In this document: positions 9,063 through 16,239 of the stretch, piece after piece | Position numbering within the stretch: the stretch's first letter is position 1 | Layout of the letters: the number at the start of each line of letters is the position of its first letter | DNA from: CAYVFC01 sp964450715 | GTDB taxonomy: Bacteria > Myxococcota_A > Polyangia > Polyangiales > JAFGIB01 | Reading direction: 5' to 3' | Assembly: GCA_964450715.1 (NCBI GenBank) | Contig: CAYVFC010000003.1 | Coordinates: forward strand, 1-64,000 | DNA length: 64,000 bases | Position numbers and translations under genes: made by a program | The notes under the pieces: generated by a model | The model's database searches: none | Seen by the model: the letters and a program-made list of their open reading frames with translations, nothing else | What the model was told of the DNA's origin: nothing

Positions 9063-9090
9063 GGGGGATACCATTTAGTTACCCCCCTAC
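9059..9090 (+). terminator. Hairpin overlapping the stop codon of the tandem radical SAM gene
   Basis: GTAGGGGGG (9059-9067) pairs perfectly with CCCCCCTAC (9082-9090) around a 14-base AT-rich loop. The left arm contains the TAG stop. There is no T-tract after it, so it could be a weak terminator or an mRNA-stabilising processing hairpin that separates expression of this gene from the genes downstream. Confidence 0.45.
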
Positions 9091-9434
9091 GCGAAAGACG
9101 ACGGGAAGGGTTTTTACGAACCGCCTCTGGTCACCTACCGACGCGCCCGACTACCGGGCGCTGGCCGGGCGCGGGAAGGCCGGGACCGGGCGGCGGGGGC
9201 TACCCGCGTGCCAACCCGCCCAGCTATCGAGACCCCGGGTTGGCGCGCGGGTCGAGCGCGGGTTGCGTCCGGCAGGGCAAGAGCCCGTACGGCCGGACAA
9301 TGCAACCCGCGCGACCCCCGCCGCCCGGTGTCGGCCTTCCCGCGCCCCACCCGAAACGCAGGCAGCCCTGAAGCGATCAAGTCGTGCTAGTGTAGATGCC
9401 AACCCGGCGCCGCTTCGCGCCCTGCCACCAGACC
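9063..9434. repeat. Gene-free spacer containing a large GC-rich inverted repeat
   Basis: No convincing gene in this spacer. Between about 9166 and 9350 the left arm (GCGCGGGAAGGCCGGGACCG and onward) is matched by the reverse complement of the right arm (about 9313-9350, ending GGCCTTCCCGCGCC), with inner nested arms around CGAGCGCGGGTTGCG and CAATGCAACCCGCGCG. The transcript could fold into a long hairpin of about 180 bases. The motif GGCGGGGGCTACCCGCGTGC near 9190 recurs with few changes near 56848, which marks it as a dispersed element rather than a locus-specific signal. It splits the radical SAM locus between the tandem enzyme and the SPASM-type gene. Confidence 0.6.
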
Positions 9435-10313
9435 ATGCCCGACTTCCCCGAACAGATGATCGTGAGCGCGCCGCCGGGATTTCTCGAGCAGCAGAGCTGC
9501 CGGGTGATCCTCCGGCTCTTCGACGTCGGGCGCGACGCCGCCCGGCTGGCCGCGCCCTACGGAAAGCGCATCAGCCACATCGACATGAACGGCAAGACGC
9601 TGGCCTCATTACCGAGGCTGGATCTGCTGGCCGAGCACCGCATCCGGCTCTTTGTCTCGGACGCGGATATTCCCTTGATACACCGGATCTCGAAGACCGC
9701 GGTCAAGCACCGTCTGGTGCTCTTCGTCCAACCGGACGCTGGCGCCGCCCGACGGATCAACCTGCTGAGCGAGTTCGATATCCCCATGCACATCGATCCC
9801 GGCGCGGGCCCCGCGGCGGAGGGCGTGCTGCCGCAACTTCTCGAGTACTACCTGCATAACCCGCTGCTGAACGCCTCCATCGCGCCCTTCAACGCGCTGA
9901 TGAAGCACGAGATCGAGGGCAAGGGGTATACCCTCTGGGATACGGAGTACGAAAAACCGGGTCGATACCTCTACCTATCCGCCGAGGGCGACATCTCGCT
10001 TTCGGGCAGGTTTCACCGAGCCGGGGTCGTCTTCGGCACCAGGTACGAGGCTTGGGAGCAAATCGCTGGGTCCGAGGCCTACCGGCGCCTGCTCGGATAC
10101 CGGGACGCCATGTTTGAGAAGGGCGAGCCCTGTGCCTTCTGCGCCGGGTTCCGCTTCTGTCAGGGCTATCTGAAAGCGGTGGACGCGGACGCCGACTGCG
10201 AGCAGTGGCAGCGGGTGTTCGAGGGAATCGGGCTGGCGGTCGACCAGGCCAGGGGTATCATAAGGGACGGTTATGGAAAGCGTGCCCGGGACCGCGGCGG
10301 GAAACCGGCGTAA
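9435..10313 (+). CDS. Radical-SAM-like protein lacking the CxxxCxxC motif but keeping a C-terminal Cys cluster (SPASM-type)
   Basis: About 292 residues from the ATG at 9435 (an in-frame ATG at 9396 is an alternative; neither has a strong ribosome binding site). The alternation SCRVILRLFDV, ISHIDMNGK, HRIRLFVSDAD, HRLVLFVQPD resembles a radical SAM half-barrel, but there is no C-x3-C-x2-C motif. Near the end CAFCAGFRFCQGYLKAVDAD with a following Cys resembles a SPASM or Twitch cluster site. SPASM-only partners of this sort are known in some peptide-modification systems, for example the GeoRSP set in Geobacter. It overlaps the next enzyme gene by 41 bases. It most likely acts as a substrate-binding or electron-transfer partner for that enzyme. 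Confidence 0.65.
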   Translation: MPDFPEQMIVSAPPGFLEQQSCRVILRLFDVGRDAARLAAPYGKRISHIDMNGKTLASLPRLDLLAEHRIRLFVSDADIPLIHRISKTAVKHRLVLFVQPDAGAARRINLLSEFDIPMHIDPGAGPAAEGVLPQLLEYYLHNPLLNASIAPFNALMKHEIEGKGYTLWDTEYEKPGRYLYLSAEGDISLSGRFHRAGVVFGTRYEAWEQIAGSEAYRRLLGYRDAMFEKGEPCAFCAGFRFCQGYLKAVDADADCEQWQRVFEGIGLAVDQARGIIRDGYGKRARDRGGKPA

Positions 10314-11382
10314 GAAGGTATTCTCCGTCGTCTTCATGCCCACGCTGGCGTGCAATTGCACCTGCGACTATTGCTTCCAGAACAAGACCGGCAGCCTGAT
10401 GTCGGACCAGGTGCTGCACCGCTTTCTCGACGGCCTGCTCGATCATTGCGGGCAGGAGAACATCCGTGGCCTCAAGATCTTCTGGCAGGGCGGCGACGTG
10501 CTTACCCTCTCCCCGGAACGGGCGAGCCAGATCCTGGGGATCTTCCGCGAGCGGACGGCCGGTAGCGGCGTTGCGGTCAACCACTATATACAGACCAACC
10601 TGCTGGGCTATCACCAAGGCTGGAAGCAGATCCTGCGGGACAACTTCAAGGACAGGATCAGCTCCTCGCTGGACTATCCCAACCTGTATCGCCAGGGGCC
10701 CGGCATCGGCGTCGACGACTACTTCGACCGTTGGTTGCGGAAAAAGGAGCAGATCGAGAGCGACGGCTTTGGCGTGAGCGTGATCGCCCTGCCCAACGCG
10801 GAGACCCTCGAGCGAGGCGCCCAGGCCTTCTACGACTTCTACGGCAACACCGCCGGCATCAAGAGCCTGCAGGTCAACTTCCCCTTTCCCGGCATCGGCT
10901 CCGACTACCCGCGAGAGCTGTCGCTCGAGAAGTACTCGGACTTCCTGCTAGATCTGTACCGGATCTGGAAAGAGGACGGCAGGCGTATCCACCTCAGGCC
11001 CTTTGTGACCATCGAGCGCAAGAAGAAGACGCCGGCGGCCAGCACCTTCTGTATCTGGTCCTATTGTTGCGCCGACGACATCCTGGCCGTGGCGCCGGCA
11101 GGAGAGGTGGCGCAGTGCGACTGCTGGATCCTCTGCCTGAACGAGTTCCAGTACGGTACGGTGCGCGACGCGAGCATGCGGCAGCTGCTGGACTCGCCCA
11201 ACCGACGGATCTTCTACCAGCGGGCGGAGAAGCTGGCGCTTCAGAGCGAGTGCGGGCAGTGCGTCTACTGGAGGCTCTGTCACGGCGGATGTCCGATCCG
11301 GGCCTATCGCTTCTCGGGCGAGTTCTTTGCCAAGGACCATTTTTGCGCCGTTTACCGGGCCTTGTTTGACACGATTAGCTGA
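10273..11382 (+). CDS. Radical SAM/SPASM peptide-modifying enzyme
   Basis: 369 residues with AAGGGA upstream of the ATG. The motif CNCTCDYC (about 27-34, C-x3-C-x2-C) opens a radical SAM barrel, followed by FWQGGDVL (the usual GGEP position) and YIQTNLLGY. The C-terminal third carries a full SPASM set: FCIWSYCCADD, AQCDCWILC, then ECGQCVYWRLCHGGCP and HFCAVYRALF, giving sites for two auxiliary clusters. The architecture matches SPASM enzymes such as anaerobic sulfatase maturases and cyclophane-forming peptide maturases. It overlaps the SPASM-only gene and lies 35 bases before the probable substrate gene, the position expected for the main modifying enzyme. Confidence 0.85.
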   Translation: MESVPGTAAGNRRKKVFSVVFMPTLACNCTCDYCFQNKTGSLMSDQVLHRFLDGLLDHCGQENIRGLKIFWQGGDVLTLSPERASQILGIFRERTAGSGVAVNHYIQTNLLGYHQGWKQILRDNFKDRISSSLDYPNLYRQGPGIGVDDYFDRWLRKKEQIESDGFGVSVIALPNAETLERGAQAFYDFYGNTAGIKSLQVNFPFPGIGSDYPRELSLEKYSDFLLDLYRIWKEDGRRIHLRPFVTIERKKKTPAASTFCIWSYCCADDILAVAPAGEVAQCDCWILCLNEFQYGTVRDASMRQLLDSPNRRIFYQRAEKLALQSECGQCVYWRLCHGGCPIRAYRFSGEFFAKDHFCAVYRALFDTIS

Positions 11383-11417
11383 CTTCGATAGTCTGGTTCA
11401 AATTCAAGAGGTGCTCC

Positions 11418-12275
11418 ATGGCTAAGAAGAGGGAACCTGAAGACGGGCGGAAGAACACCGTCGCGCGGGAGCCGGATCCCCGCGAAGCGCGCTGGCTCGA
11501 TCGACGCAGCTTCCTGATGAGCGCGGGCAAGTACTCGGCTGCCGCGGCCGGTCTGCTCGCCGGCGCGCCGACCCTTTTCAGCGGCTGTTTTTTCGGCAAG
11601 AGCGACGACGACCAGAGCGATGCCAAGCCGATCGAGCGCTACCAGCAGGAGGCGGTGCCGGCGATCATGGACGCGGACACCGGAGCCTCGCTGTCCGATG
11701 GCGAGGATGCGGTCTACGAAATCTCCATCGAGCAAGCCGGCGACTACATGTTGACCGTCTCGTCCGAGAGCACCTTGCCGGAAGCAGACGCGGTACGGGC
11801 CTTTTTGCTCGAGGAAGACGGCGACGTGATCTGGTGGGAAGATATAAGGGCAGGTGCTACCTATACCGAAGGGTGGGAGGGCCTGCACTCGGGCATTTAT
11901 TACCTGGTCATCGAGAGCCAGACCGACTCGGTCAAGGTCGTCTTCACCGTGACCGAGCAGAGCGGTAGCGGCGAGGGCGGCACGGGCGGTTCGGGCGAAG
12001 GGGGCACGGGCGGCACCGGCGAGGGCGGTAGCGGCGAGGGAGGCACCGGCGAAGGCGGTAGCGGCGAGGGAGGTACCGGCGAAGGGGGCACGGGCGAGGG
12101 CGGCAGCGGCGAGTGGGACGACTACTCGGACTGGGTCGACAGCGCCTGGACCAACAACACCTGGTCCGACAGCTCGGGCTGGAAGGATGCGGGCAGCGGC
12201 ACCTGGGTGGCCTACTCGGATTCCTGGTACGCCGGCGAGTGGGACGACGGCTGGCTGAACTACGGCTACTACTGA
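11418..12275 (+). CDS. Tat/lipobox precursor protein with W-x-D/N repeat tail, probable radical SAM substrate
   Basis: 285 residues, AGGTGCTCC upstream of the ATG. Residues 25-57 form a twin-arginine signal (DRRSFLM with Arg29-Arg30, a hydrophobic core, then LFSGC with Cys57 as possible lipidation site). Residues 95-180 resemble a small beta-sandwich of the pre-peptidase C-terminal type. Residues 181-231 are a GEGGSGEGGT linker. Residues 232-285 are rich in Trp, Tyr, Asp, Asn and Ser and contain nine aromatic-x-[Asp/Asn] triplets, the sequence type cyclised by three-residue-cyclophane-forming SPASM enzymes. This suggests a folded, Tat-exported lipoprotein whose C-terminal tail is modified in the cytoplasm before export. 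No family was recognised; the substrate role is inferred from position and composition. Confidence 0.7.
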   Translation: MAKKREPEDGRKNTVAREPDPREARWLDRRSFLMSAGKYSAAAAGLLAGAPTLFSGCFFGKSDDDQSDAKPIERYQQEAVPAIMDADTGASLSDGEDAVYEISIEQAGDYMLTVSSESTLPEADAVRAFLLEEDGDVIWWEDIRAGATYTEGWEGLHSGIYYLVIESQTDSVKVVFTVTEQSGSGEGGTGGSGEGGTGGTGEGGSGEGGTGEGGSGEGGTGEGGTGEGGSGEWDDYSDWVDSAWTNNTWSDSSGWKDAGSGTWVAYSDSWYAGEWDDGWLNYGYY

Positions 12276-12283
12276 TCCCCCCT

Positions 12284-12367
12284 TGTCATTTCGACCGACC
12301 CTGTCATTTCGACCGAAGGGAGAAATCTCTTTTTCGATAGAGATCTCTCACGTACGTTCGAGATGAC
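12284..12367. repeat. Dispersed palindromic repeat, copy A
   Basis: TGTCATTTCGACCGAAGGGA begins the left arm (12302), AGAGATCTCTCA is in the middle, and TTCGAGATGAC ends the right arm (12367). A partial extra left arm lies at 12284-12300. The element can fold into a hairpin and may end transcription of the radical SAM operon. Related copies are at 13968, 16120 and 40083. The ATG of the next gene lies inside the right arm. Confidence 0.8.
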
Positions 12368-13892
12368 GCGCGCCACGGGCGTGCTGGCCCTGTTCGGCGC
12401 CATCATCGCCATGACGGCGCTGAACCGCGAGGTCGTCTCCATTTTACCTTTCGGGATCGAGGGCGACGGCCCGGGTTACATTTCCTATGCTGCCGCCCTC
12501 GGCGTGCACGGGTTCCGGGCGGTCGACCCCATGTGGCAGCCGGGCTACCCCTTTGCCCTGTGGCTGCTATCGCCGCTGTTCGCGGAGCCGTTCCGGGCCG
12601 GCGTGATGATCTCCCTGGTCGCCGGCCTGGGCTTTTTGGCTCTCTGCTACCTGCTGGTGGCCGAGCGCTTCTCCGCCCCGCTCGGCCTGCTCTCGGTCGC
12701 CCTCATCGCCAGCAGCGATCTGTTCGTCGTAAGCGCCTGCAGCGTCAACTCGGACATGACCTACGGCTGCCTGGCGCTGGGCAGCATCGCAGTGCTGTTT
12801 CGCGAGCGGATGCCCGCGGCCCGGCGCCTGGCCGTCGCCGGACTGCTGGCCGGCGCGGCCTATATGGTTCGACATCAGGCGCTTATGCTGCCGCTGCTCA
12901 TGGCACTCGTCTTGCCGACGCTGCCGCGCGGCGAGCGCCTGAAGGCCGGCCTATGGGGCGCGCTCGCCTTTTCGCTGGCTGCCCTTCCCGTGCTCGTCGC
13001 CTACGCTCTGCGTTTCGGCAATCCCCTCTACAATGAGCACTACCTCAACCTGGCCGGCGCGGCCTACTTCGACGGCAATCTGAACCTGTTCTTTCACGGG
13101 GGGCACGCCGCGGCCTACGATTCGTGGGGCCAGGTACTGTCCGAGCGGCCGATGGCCATCGCGCGCTTTCTGGCGCTCAATTTTTGGCGGAGCTTCGCCG
13201 CGCTTCTTACCGAAACCCACGCGATACCCTTGCTCTGGGTCCCAGCCGTGGTGGGGATGGTGCGGATCAGGAGCGTCGACAGGCTCGTCCTGCTCGCCGC
13301 GCTGCTGCTCTGCCTTCTGTCCATGTCGACGGTTGCCACGCGGCCGCGCTACCTGCTGCTGGCGCTGCCGTTTTTCCTGCCCTTTGCGGTCGACGGCGCT
13401 GTTTGGGTTTATGGACGGGCGCGGGCGGCGATCGGGTGGAAGCTTCACGACGCCGTTCCGGCAGGTATCCTGCTGGCCGTTTTCGCGCTGCTGGCGGCGC
13501 GCGCCGGCCGGGAGGTGCTACGGGAAGAGGATCCGGTCTTCCGCGCGGCCGGGCTTTTACTCCGCGAGGCGACCGATCCGGGTGACCGAGCGCCGTTTCT
13601 CTCCATCTACCCCTTTCACGTGGGGTACTACGCCGAAAGGCGCGGCGTGTTCCTGCTCTCGCCCCGTTTCAACCGGCCGCCCTATTCGCTCGAGGCCGCG
13701 AACCGGGCGCTGCGCGCGACCATCGAGAGAAACGGCGCCGGATACCTACTCTATTACAGGTTTCCCGGCTTCAACCGGCCCGCTTTTCCCCACCTCGCCT
13801 CGGCGGGCAGAGCCCCGCCCTTCCTCGAGCCGCTGGCCGAGCGATCCGATCCGCTGCTGGTCCTCTATCGCTACCGGCCGGAGCTTCGCTGA
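12363..13892 (+). CDS. GT-C-type membrane glycosyltransferase-like protein
   Basis: 509 residues with about ten hydrophobic helices spread over the first 380 residues and a soluble C-terminal part. The first extracytoplasmic loop has an EGDGPGYISYAAALG segment, like the acidic catalytic loop of GT-C (GT39/ArnT-type) transferases that use polyprenyl-linked sugars, followed by WQPGYPFALWLL. It probably transfers a sugar on the periplasmic side. Its start codon lies in the right arm of a dispersed repeat, so the native start may be later or the upstream region may have been replaced. Its place next to the radical SAM locus makes glycosylation of the exported precursor possible, but this is conjecture. 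Confidence 0.65.
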   Translation: MTRATGVLALFGAIIAMTALNREVVSILPFGIEGDGPGYISYAAALGVHGFRAVDPMWQPGYPFALWLLSPLFAEPFRAGVMISLVAGLGFLALCYLLVAERFSAPLGLLSVALIASSDLFVVSACSVNSDMTYGCLALGSIAVLFRERMPAARRLAVAGLLAGAAYMVRHQALMLPLLMALVLPTLPRGERLKAGLWGALAFSLAALPVLVAYALRFGNPLYNEHYLNLAGAAYFDGNLNLFFHGGHAAAYDSWGQVLSERPMAIARFLALNFWRSFAALLTETHAIPLLWVPAVVGMVRIRSVDRLVLLAALLLCLLSMSTVATRPRYLLLALPFFLPFAVDGAVWVYGRARAAIGWKLHDAVPAGILLAVFALLAARAGREVLREEDPVFRAAGLLLREATDPGDRAPFLSIYPFHVGYYAERRGVFLLSPRFNRPPYSLEAANRALRATIERNGAGYLLYYRFPGFNRPAFPHLASAGRAPPFLEPLAERSDPLLVLYRYRPELR

Positions 13893-13967
13893 GCTTCTAC
13901 GCGCTTGACAGCACTATTCCCGTCAATTCGTCCGCTCCCGCTGCCATTTTGCCCGCCCCCCCCTTTT

Positions 13968-14057
13968 GTCATTTCGACCGAAGGGAGAAATCTCGTTTGT
14001 GTAACAGAGATCTCTCACCTCCGTTCGAGATGACAACGATATTCGTTCGAGATGACA
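13968..14057. repeat. Dispersed palindromic repeat, copy B
   Basis: Same element as at 12302, with left arm GTCATTTCGACCGAAGGGAG (13968), central AGAGATCTCTCA and right arm TTCGAGATGACA (to 14034). A second right-arm end, GTTCGAGATGACAC, follows at 14044-14057. It lies between two convergent genes and could serve as a bidirectional terminator. Confidence 0.8.
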
Positions 14058-14062
14058 CTTCG

Positions 14063-14953
14063 CTACGGGCACTCGGCGTGCATCTCGTCGTCGCAGGTCG
14101 GCTCGGGCTCGCCGCTGAAGTCGCAGGCATAGGTCTCGCCCTCGGAGCTGAAGGTCGCTTCGGCTGCGACGACTTTCCCGTTGGAAGTGTGCTCGCAAGG
14201 GCACGAGACCCCGATGGCTATGTACCCGAATCCCGAGCTCTTCCCGCCTTCCATATGGTAGAGGATGCACTCGTTTTCGGCGAACCAGGACGGAAACGTG
14301 GCGTCGTTCGCCTCACAGATCGTCTCGCTGGAGGAGCCGCACAGATCACCGGGATCGTCGGCGCAGGCCACGAACTGGTTCGCGCCGCAGTGCTCGGTGC
14401 CGTAGCAGTCGGTGAAGCAGCACCAGCCGTCCGTGCACTCGAGGTAATCATAGGTCGGTGCGCTTCCGCCCGAGCCGCCGTCGCCGCCGCTACCGCCGGT
14501 TCCGGCGGTTCCGGCCGTTCCCGCGGTACCGCCGGTTCCGGCGGTAGAGCCGCCCTCGCCGCCCTCGCTGCCGCCGGTTCCGGCAGCCGATCCGCCCTCG
14601 CCGCTGGTTCCGCCGCCTCCGCCGGACTCGCCGCCGCTTCCGCCGCTTCCGCCGGACTCGCCGCCGCTTCCGCCGCTTCCGCCGGACTCGCCGCCGGTGC
14701 CCGCGGCGGTTCCGCCGGAACCGCCTGTGCCGGATCCGGAACCGCTGCTGTCGACCACGCACTTGTCGGACAGGCAGACCAGCCCCGTGTCGCAGGTTCC
14801 ACCCGACGTACAGTCACAGCCCTCGGACCCAACATCGCAGTCGTTCGCCTCTTCCTCGCAGGCCGTCACCGCAACCGTGCCCAGCATCACCGCTCCCAGT
14901 AAAACGGCTCGCAAAATCGCGGATTCAACGCTCGTTCCCCTCGTCCTCATCAT
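14063..14953 (-). CDS. Gly-rich-linker surface lipoprotein with Cys-rich ends
   Basis: About 296 residues from the ATG at 14951-14953, chosen because GGGAGGT lies just upstream; the frame is open further upstream but that part has no export signal. Lipobox VAVTAC, Cys32. A short Cys-rich module (CDVGSEGCDCTSGGTCDTGLVC) is followed by about 100 residues of GGSGG/ESGG/TAGT repeats, then a Cys-rich C-terminal domain starting DYLECTDGWCCFTDCYG. No known domain was recognised in the C-terminal part. It is probably an outer-membrane surface protein held away from the membrane by the flexible linker. Confidence 0.72.
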   Translation of the reverse strand: MMRTRGTSVESAILRAVLLGAVMLGTVAVTACEEEANDCDVGSEGCDCTSGGTCDTGLVCLSDKCVVDSSGSGSGTGGSGGTAAGTGGESGGSGGSGGESGGSGGSGGESGGGGGTSGEGGSAAGTGGSEGGEGGSTAGTGGTAGTAGTAGTGGSGGDGGSGGSAPTYDYLECTDGWCCFTDCYGTEHCGANQFVACADDPGDLCGSSSETICEANDATFPSWFAENECILYHMEGGKSSGFGYIAIGVSCPCEHTSNGKVVAAEATFSSEGETYACDFSGEPEPTCDDEMHAECP

Positions 14954-15127
14954 CCGACCTCCCAGTCGACCTCTGCCGGGCCAGGGCCATTGCGGCGCTG
15001 CGAAAAACCCTGCAGAGAAGCCAAGAACCTTCCCGGATACCCGGAATCCCTTCCAGCCCATTTTTATCAGGTTTCGACCGACCCTTCTACAGCTCACCGG
15101 TTGTCAGCCGGTCGCCGGGGCACCAGA

Positions 15128-16084
15128 ATGGGGGCGAGTCGATCGATGAGACGCAAGGCCGCGCTGTACTGCGAAAACCAGGGATCGGAGCCGACGATCC
15201 ATTCGTTTCTGGACCGGATCGTGATCGGGCGCCGCCAGCCCGGCGACCCGGATCAGTGCCACATCGTCATCCCCGACCGGATGGTCTCGGCACGCCACTG
15301 TATCGTCAGCCAGTCGTCGGACGGCCGCTTCCTGCTCCGGGACGTCAGCCGCAACGGCGTCCGGGTAGACGGGCGGAGAATCGCGCCGAACGTGGAGACC
15401 GAGCTCGCGCCGGGGGCGGTCATCCAGATCGCCGGCCGCAGCTTCACGTTCCGGGTCGAGGAGGCACCGGTCGAGCGGGCATCGACGGTCCGCGAGCAGG
15501 ACTCGACCGAGGCCGCCGCTGGCGAGTCGCCGGTAACCCTGCTGGTGGGCGATATCCGGGGCTACACCACCTTGAGCCAGCAGTTCGGCCCGGCCGATGT
15601 CGCCGGATCGGTCCGAACGGTCTTCGAACGGTTAGCAGCATTCATCGGGCAGATGAAGGGCACGGTAAAGGAGTACCAGGGCGATGCCATCGTAGCCTTC
15701 TGGGAGGGCGATCTCAACCCGCCGTTTCAGTTCGCCCTGGACGCCTGCAACGCGGCGCTGCGCTTGCACGAGGAAGTGCGCGCCATGGCGGGCAATCCGG
15801 GCGTCTGGCGGATAAGGGACTTTCCCCTGCAGATGGATTTCGCGCTGGCTTCCGGCATGGTGTCTATCACCACCGTGGGGGGCAACCTGGCCGTGGTGGG
15901 CGACCCCATCAACTACGCCTTCCGGCTGGAGAAGTTGGCGACCGACCAGACGGGTTTCATCCTGACCTGCAACACCACCCAACTTCTAGCCAAGAAGGGC
16001 TTCCGCTTCCGGCCCCTGGGCGTGACCCAGGTCAAGGGGCGGGCCAAGGCCGAGCCGATCTTTTCCCTTCAGGGCGCTCTGTAG
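15128..16084 (+). CDS. FHA domain fused to class III adenylate/guanylate cyclase
   Basis: About 318 residues. The N-terminal ~100 residues are an FHA phosphothreonine-binding domain (IVIGRRQPGDPDQCHIVIPD, RMVSARHCIV, RDVSRNGVRVDG). The C-terminal domain is a class III nucleotide cyclase: VGDIRGYTTLSQQFGP with the first metal-binding Asp, YQGDAIVAFW with the second, and DPINYAFRLEKLA. Such proteins make cAMP (or cGMP) in response to a phosphorylated partner. The neighbouring Ser/Thr kinase is an obvious candidate for that partner. An ATG at 15146 is an alternative start; the frame is also open upstream of 15128 but reads through non-coding-looking sequence. Confidence 0.85.
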   Translation: MGASRSMRRKAALYCENQGSEPTIHSFLDRIVIGRRQPGDPDQCHIVIPDRMVSARHCIVSQSSDGRFLLRDVSRNGVRVDGRRIAPNVETELAPGAVIQIAGRSFTFRVEEAPVERASTVREQDSTEAAAGESPVTLLVGDIRGYTTLSQQFGPADVAGSVRTVFERLAAFIGQMKGTVKEYQGDAIVAFWEGDLNPPFQFALDACNAALRLHEEVRAMAGNPGVWRIRDFPLQMDFALASGMVSITTVGGNLAVVGDPINYAFRLEKLATDQTGFILTCNTTQLLAKKGFRFRPLGVTQVKGRAKAEPIFSLQGAL

Positions 16085-16119
16085 ACGTCGGCGCCGAAGC
16101 CGTCGGTTATCGCGTTTCT

Positions 16120-16209
16120 GTCATTTCGACCGAAGGGAGAAATCTCTTCCTTTGATGATGGAGATCTCTCGCTCCGCTCGAGATGACACTTCACCTGGCT
16201 CGAGATGAC
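16120..16209. repeat. Dispersed palindromic repeat, copy C
   Basis: Third full copy: GTCATTTCGACCGAAGGGAG (16120), GGAGATCTCTCG in the middle and CTCGAGATGACA (to 16188). An extra right-arm end, GCTCGAGATGACACC, reaches 16211. It lies between the convergent cyclase and kinase genes and may act as a terminator for both. Confidence 0.8.
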
Positions 16210-16239
16210 ACCGCGCCGACGTTCGTTTCGGTATACGAT

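Noticed and set aside
11960..12110. Gly/Ser/Glu/Thr repeats of the precursor as the modified core of a Gly-rich RiPP
   Set aside because: The same GGEGG/GGSGG linker style occurs in several unrelated lipoproteins in this window (4.3, 14.6, 38.2, 45.4 kb), so it is a general surface-protein linker and not specific to the radical SAM locus.
12113..12340. Alternative-frame small protein over the precursor tail
   Set aside because: It is the out-of-frame shadow of the W/D/N-rich tail and has no ribosome binding site.
14460..14760. Possible CRISPR or minisatellite array
   Set aside because: The repetition is of GGN codons for a Gly-rich linker, with no spacers or constant-length repeats.
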